Positions 63,372 through 64,000 of a DNA stretch of 64,000 bases are shown piece after piece. This stretch comes from Rhizobiaceae bacterium (GTDB taxonomy: Bacteria > Pseudomonadota > Alphaproteobacteria > Rhizobiales > Rhizobiaceae). The stretch is taken from contig JAEPNK010000001.1 of the NCBI GenBank assembly GCA_017643495.1, forward strand, positions 229,623 through 293,622, given 5' to 3'. Under the pieces are notes generated by a model, which did no database searches, was not told the origin of the DNA, and saw only the letters and a list, made by a program, of their open reading frames with translations. How positions within the stretch are numbered: position 1 is the stretch's first letter; each line of letters starts with the position of its first letter. The translations under genes and the position numbers were made by a program.

Positions 63372-64000
63372 CTATTCGAATTCCATGATCACTTCATCCA
63401 GGGCAAGGTTGTCACCGGCCCCGACATTGATCTTGGCAACCTTGCATTTCTTCTCGGCTCTCAAGATGTTTTCCATTTTCATGGCTTCAACCGTTGCAAG
63501 GGCCTGCCCCTCCTGGACCTCATCTCCCTGCGACACATGGATTGACACAATCAGCCCCGGCATCGGACACAACAACATGTTGGATGTATCGGCGACTTCC
63601 TTTTCCGGCATGATCGCAAGATATTCCGCTTCCTTCGGGGTCAGGACCTTCACATCCATGTCCGCTCCACGCCAACGGGTCCGGAAACCGGTATGCGTTG
63701 ATGCCACCTTCAGGGACAACACCTCTTCGTCGATGCAGACACGGGCCAGCATGTCGCCAGGACGCCATTCGGTTTCCACCTCGTACTTCCTGTCACCAAC
63801 CTTGACTGTTGCACCCTCATTGCGCAGCTTTTTCAGCCTTACCGGGAACTGCCGGTCGCCGATCACGATCACCCACTTTTTACCGACCTTGCGCTTGTGG
63901 TTTCTTATCGTTCCGGAAATGCGGGTTCGGCGCAATTGTGCAATCATGTTCAGAACGCTTGCTGAAACTGCTGTTTTCTCAAGGGCATCATCATCAAGCT
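63372..64000 (-). CDS. pccA: acetyl/propionyl-CoA carboxylase alpha subunit, C-terminal part (partial)
   Basis: The frame runs off the right edge; the last 208 residues are seen. The BT-type linker domain (WVIVIGDRQFPV, YEVETEWRPGD) is followed by a biotinyl domain whose AMKMEN carries the biotinylated Lys. The stretch MPEKEVADTSNMLLCPMPGLI is typical of PccA rather than of methylcrotonyl-CoA or acetyl-CoA carboxylases. PccA makes methylmalonyl-CoA from propionyl-CoA, which the mutase downstream converts. The ATP-grasp part lies outside the window. Confidence 0.9.
   Translation of the reverse strand, partial: LDDDALEKTAVSASVLNMIAQLRRTRISGTIRNHKRKVGKKWVIVIGDRQFPVRLKKLRNEGATVKVGDRKYEVETEWRPGDMLARVCIDEEVLSLKVASTHTGFRTRWRGADMDVKVLTPKEAEYLAIMPEKEVADTSNMLLCPMPGLIVSIHVSQGDEVQEGQALATVEAMKMENILRAEKKCKVAKINVGAGDNLALDEVIMEFE

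Noticed and set aside
1-64000. CRISPR array, prophage or insertion sequence
   Set aside because: No evenly spaced repeats, transposase motifs, inverted-repeat-flanked genes or phage structural genes were found on either strand.

Overview
The window looks like chromosomal core sequence from an alphaproteobacterium of the order Hyphomicrobiales (Rhizobiales). The evidence is lineage-typical genes (two BA14K-type proteins, a DUF1127 microprotein, TIGR02302/DUF4175 and DUF2125 proteins), alphaproteobacterial gene orders (argH-lptM-lysA-TIGR02302; ftsE-ftsX-plsC; HIG1-pduO-rhomboid-etfBA; priA near xerC), moderate GC (about 52 percent by eye), and CtrA-type TTAA-N7-TTAA boxes. Genus and species cannot be told from this. 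No gene-free stretch reaches 300 bases. I see no phage, insertion sequence or CRISPR array.

Layout. 1-4.6 kb: end of an ABC exporter, an unknown protein, tRNA-Arg(CCU), an HxlR regulator divergent from an alcohol/quinone reductase, two tandem BA14K genes, DUF2256 and DUF1127 proteins. 4.7-11.7 kb: trmFO, the choline operon betI-betA with a clear BetI operator, a DMT exporter, glutaryl-CoA dehydrogenase and a FeeM/LuxI-fold acyl synthase. 11.8-20.1 kb: a GGDEF-EAL protein, a SafE permease, a Crp/Fnr regulator, M20 amidohydrolase, D-Ala-D-Ala carboxypeptidase coupled to a COG0523 GTPase, and TusA. 20.2-31.6 kb: a flippase/acetyltransferase pair, MscS channel, TraB/GumN, XerC, fructose-6-phosphate aldolase, PriA and GluQRS. 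31.7-37.2 kb: SDR, HIG1 protein, cobalamin adenosyltransferase, rhomboid, EtfBA, and a MarR-controlled monooxygenase/DUF2798 cassette.

37.2-44.7 kb holds a complete five-step histidine-degradation locus: hutIHGU on the minus strand, divergent from hutF-hutC, with HutC-like dyads in the shared promoter. 44.8-57.9 kb is an arginine/lysine synthesis and cell-division segment. 58-64 kb holds a CDF metal exporter with a divergent MerR regulator, then methylmalonyl-CoA mutase, a Y-family polymerase and the C-terminus of a propionyl-CoA carboxylase alpha subunit.

The catabolic genes fit together: choline, histidine, glutaryl-CoA and propionyl-CoA breakdown are all encoded, EtfBA would take electrons from acyl-CoA dehydrogenases such as GcdH, and the PduO-type enzyme would make the adenosylcobalamin that the mutase needs. 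The most promising under-described elements are (i) the FeeM-like acyl synthase with a CtrA box, next to a GGDEF-EAL protein, (ii) two unrecognised low-complexity soluble proteins beginning with an NPF motif, each with a full or near CtrA box upstream, and (iii) a GluQRS whose zinc-site cysteines are missing.
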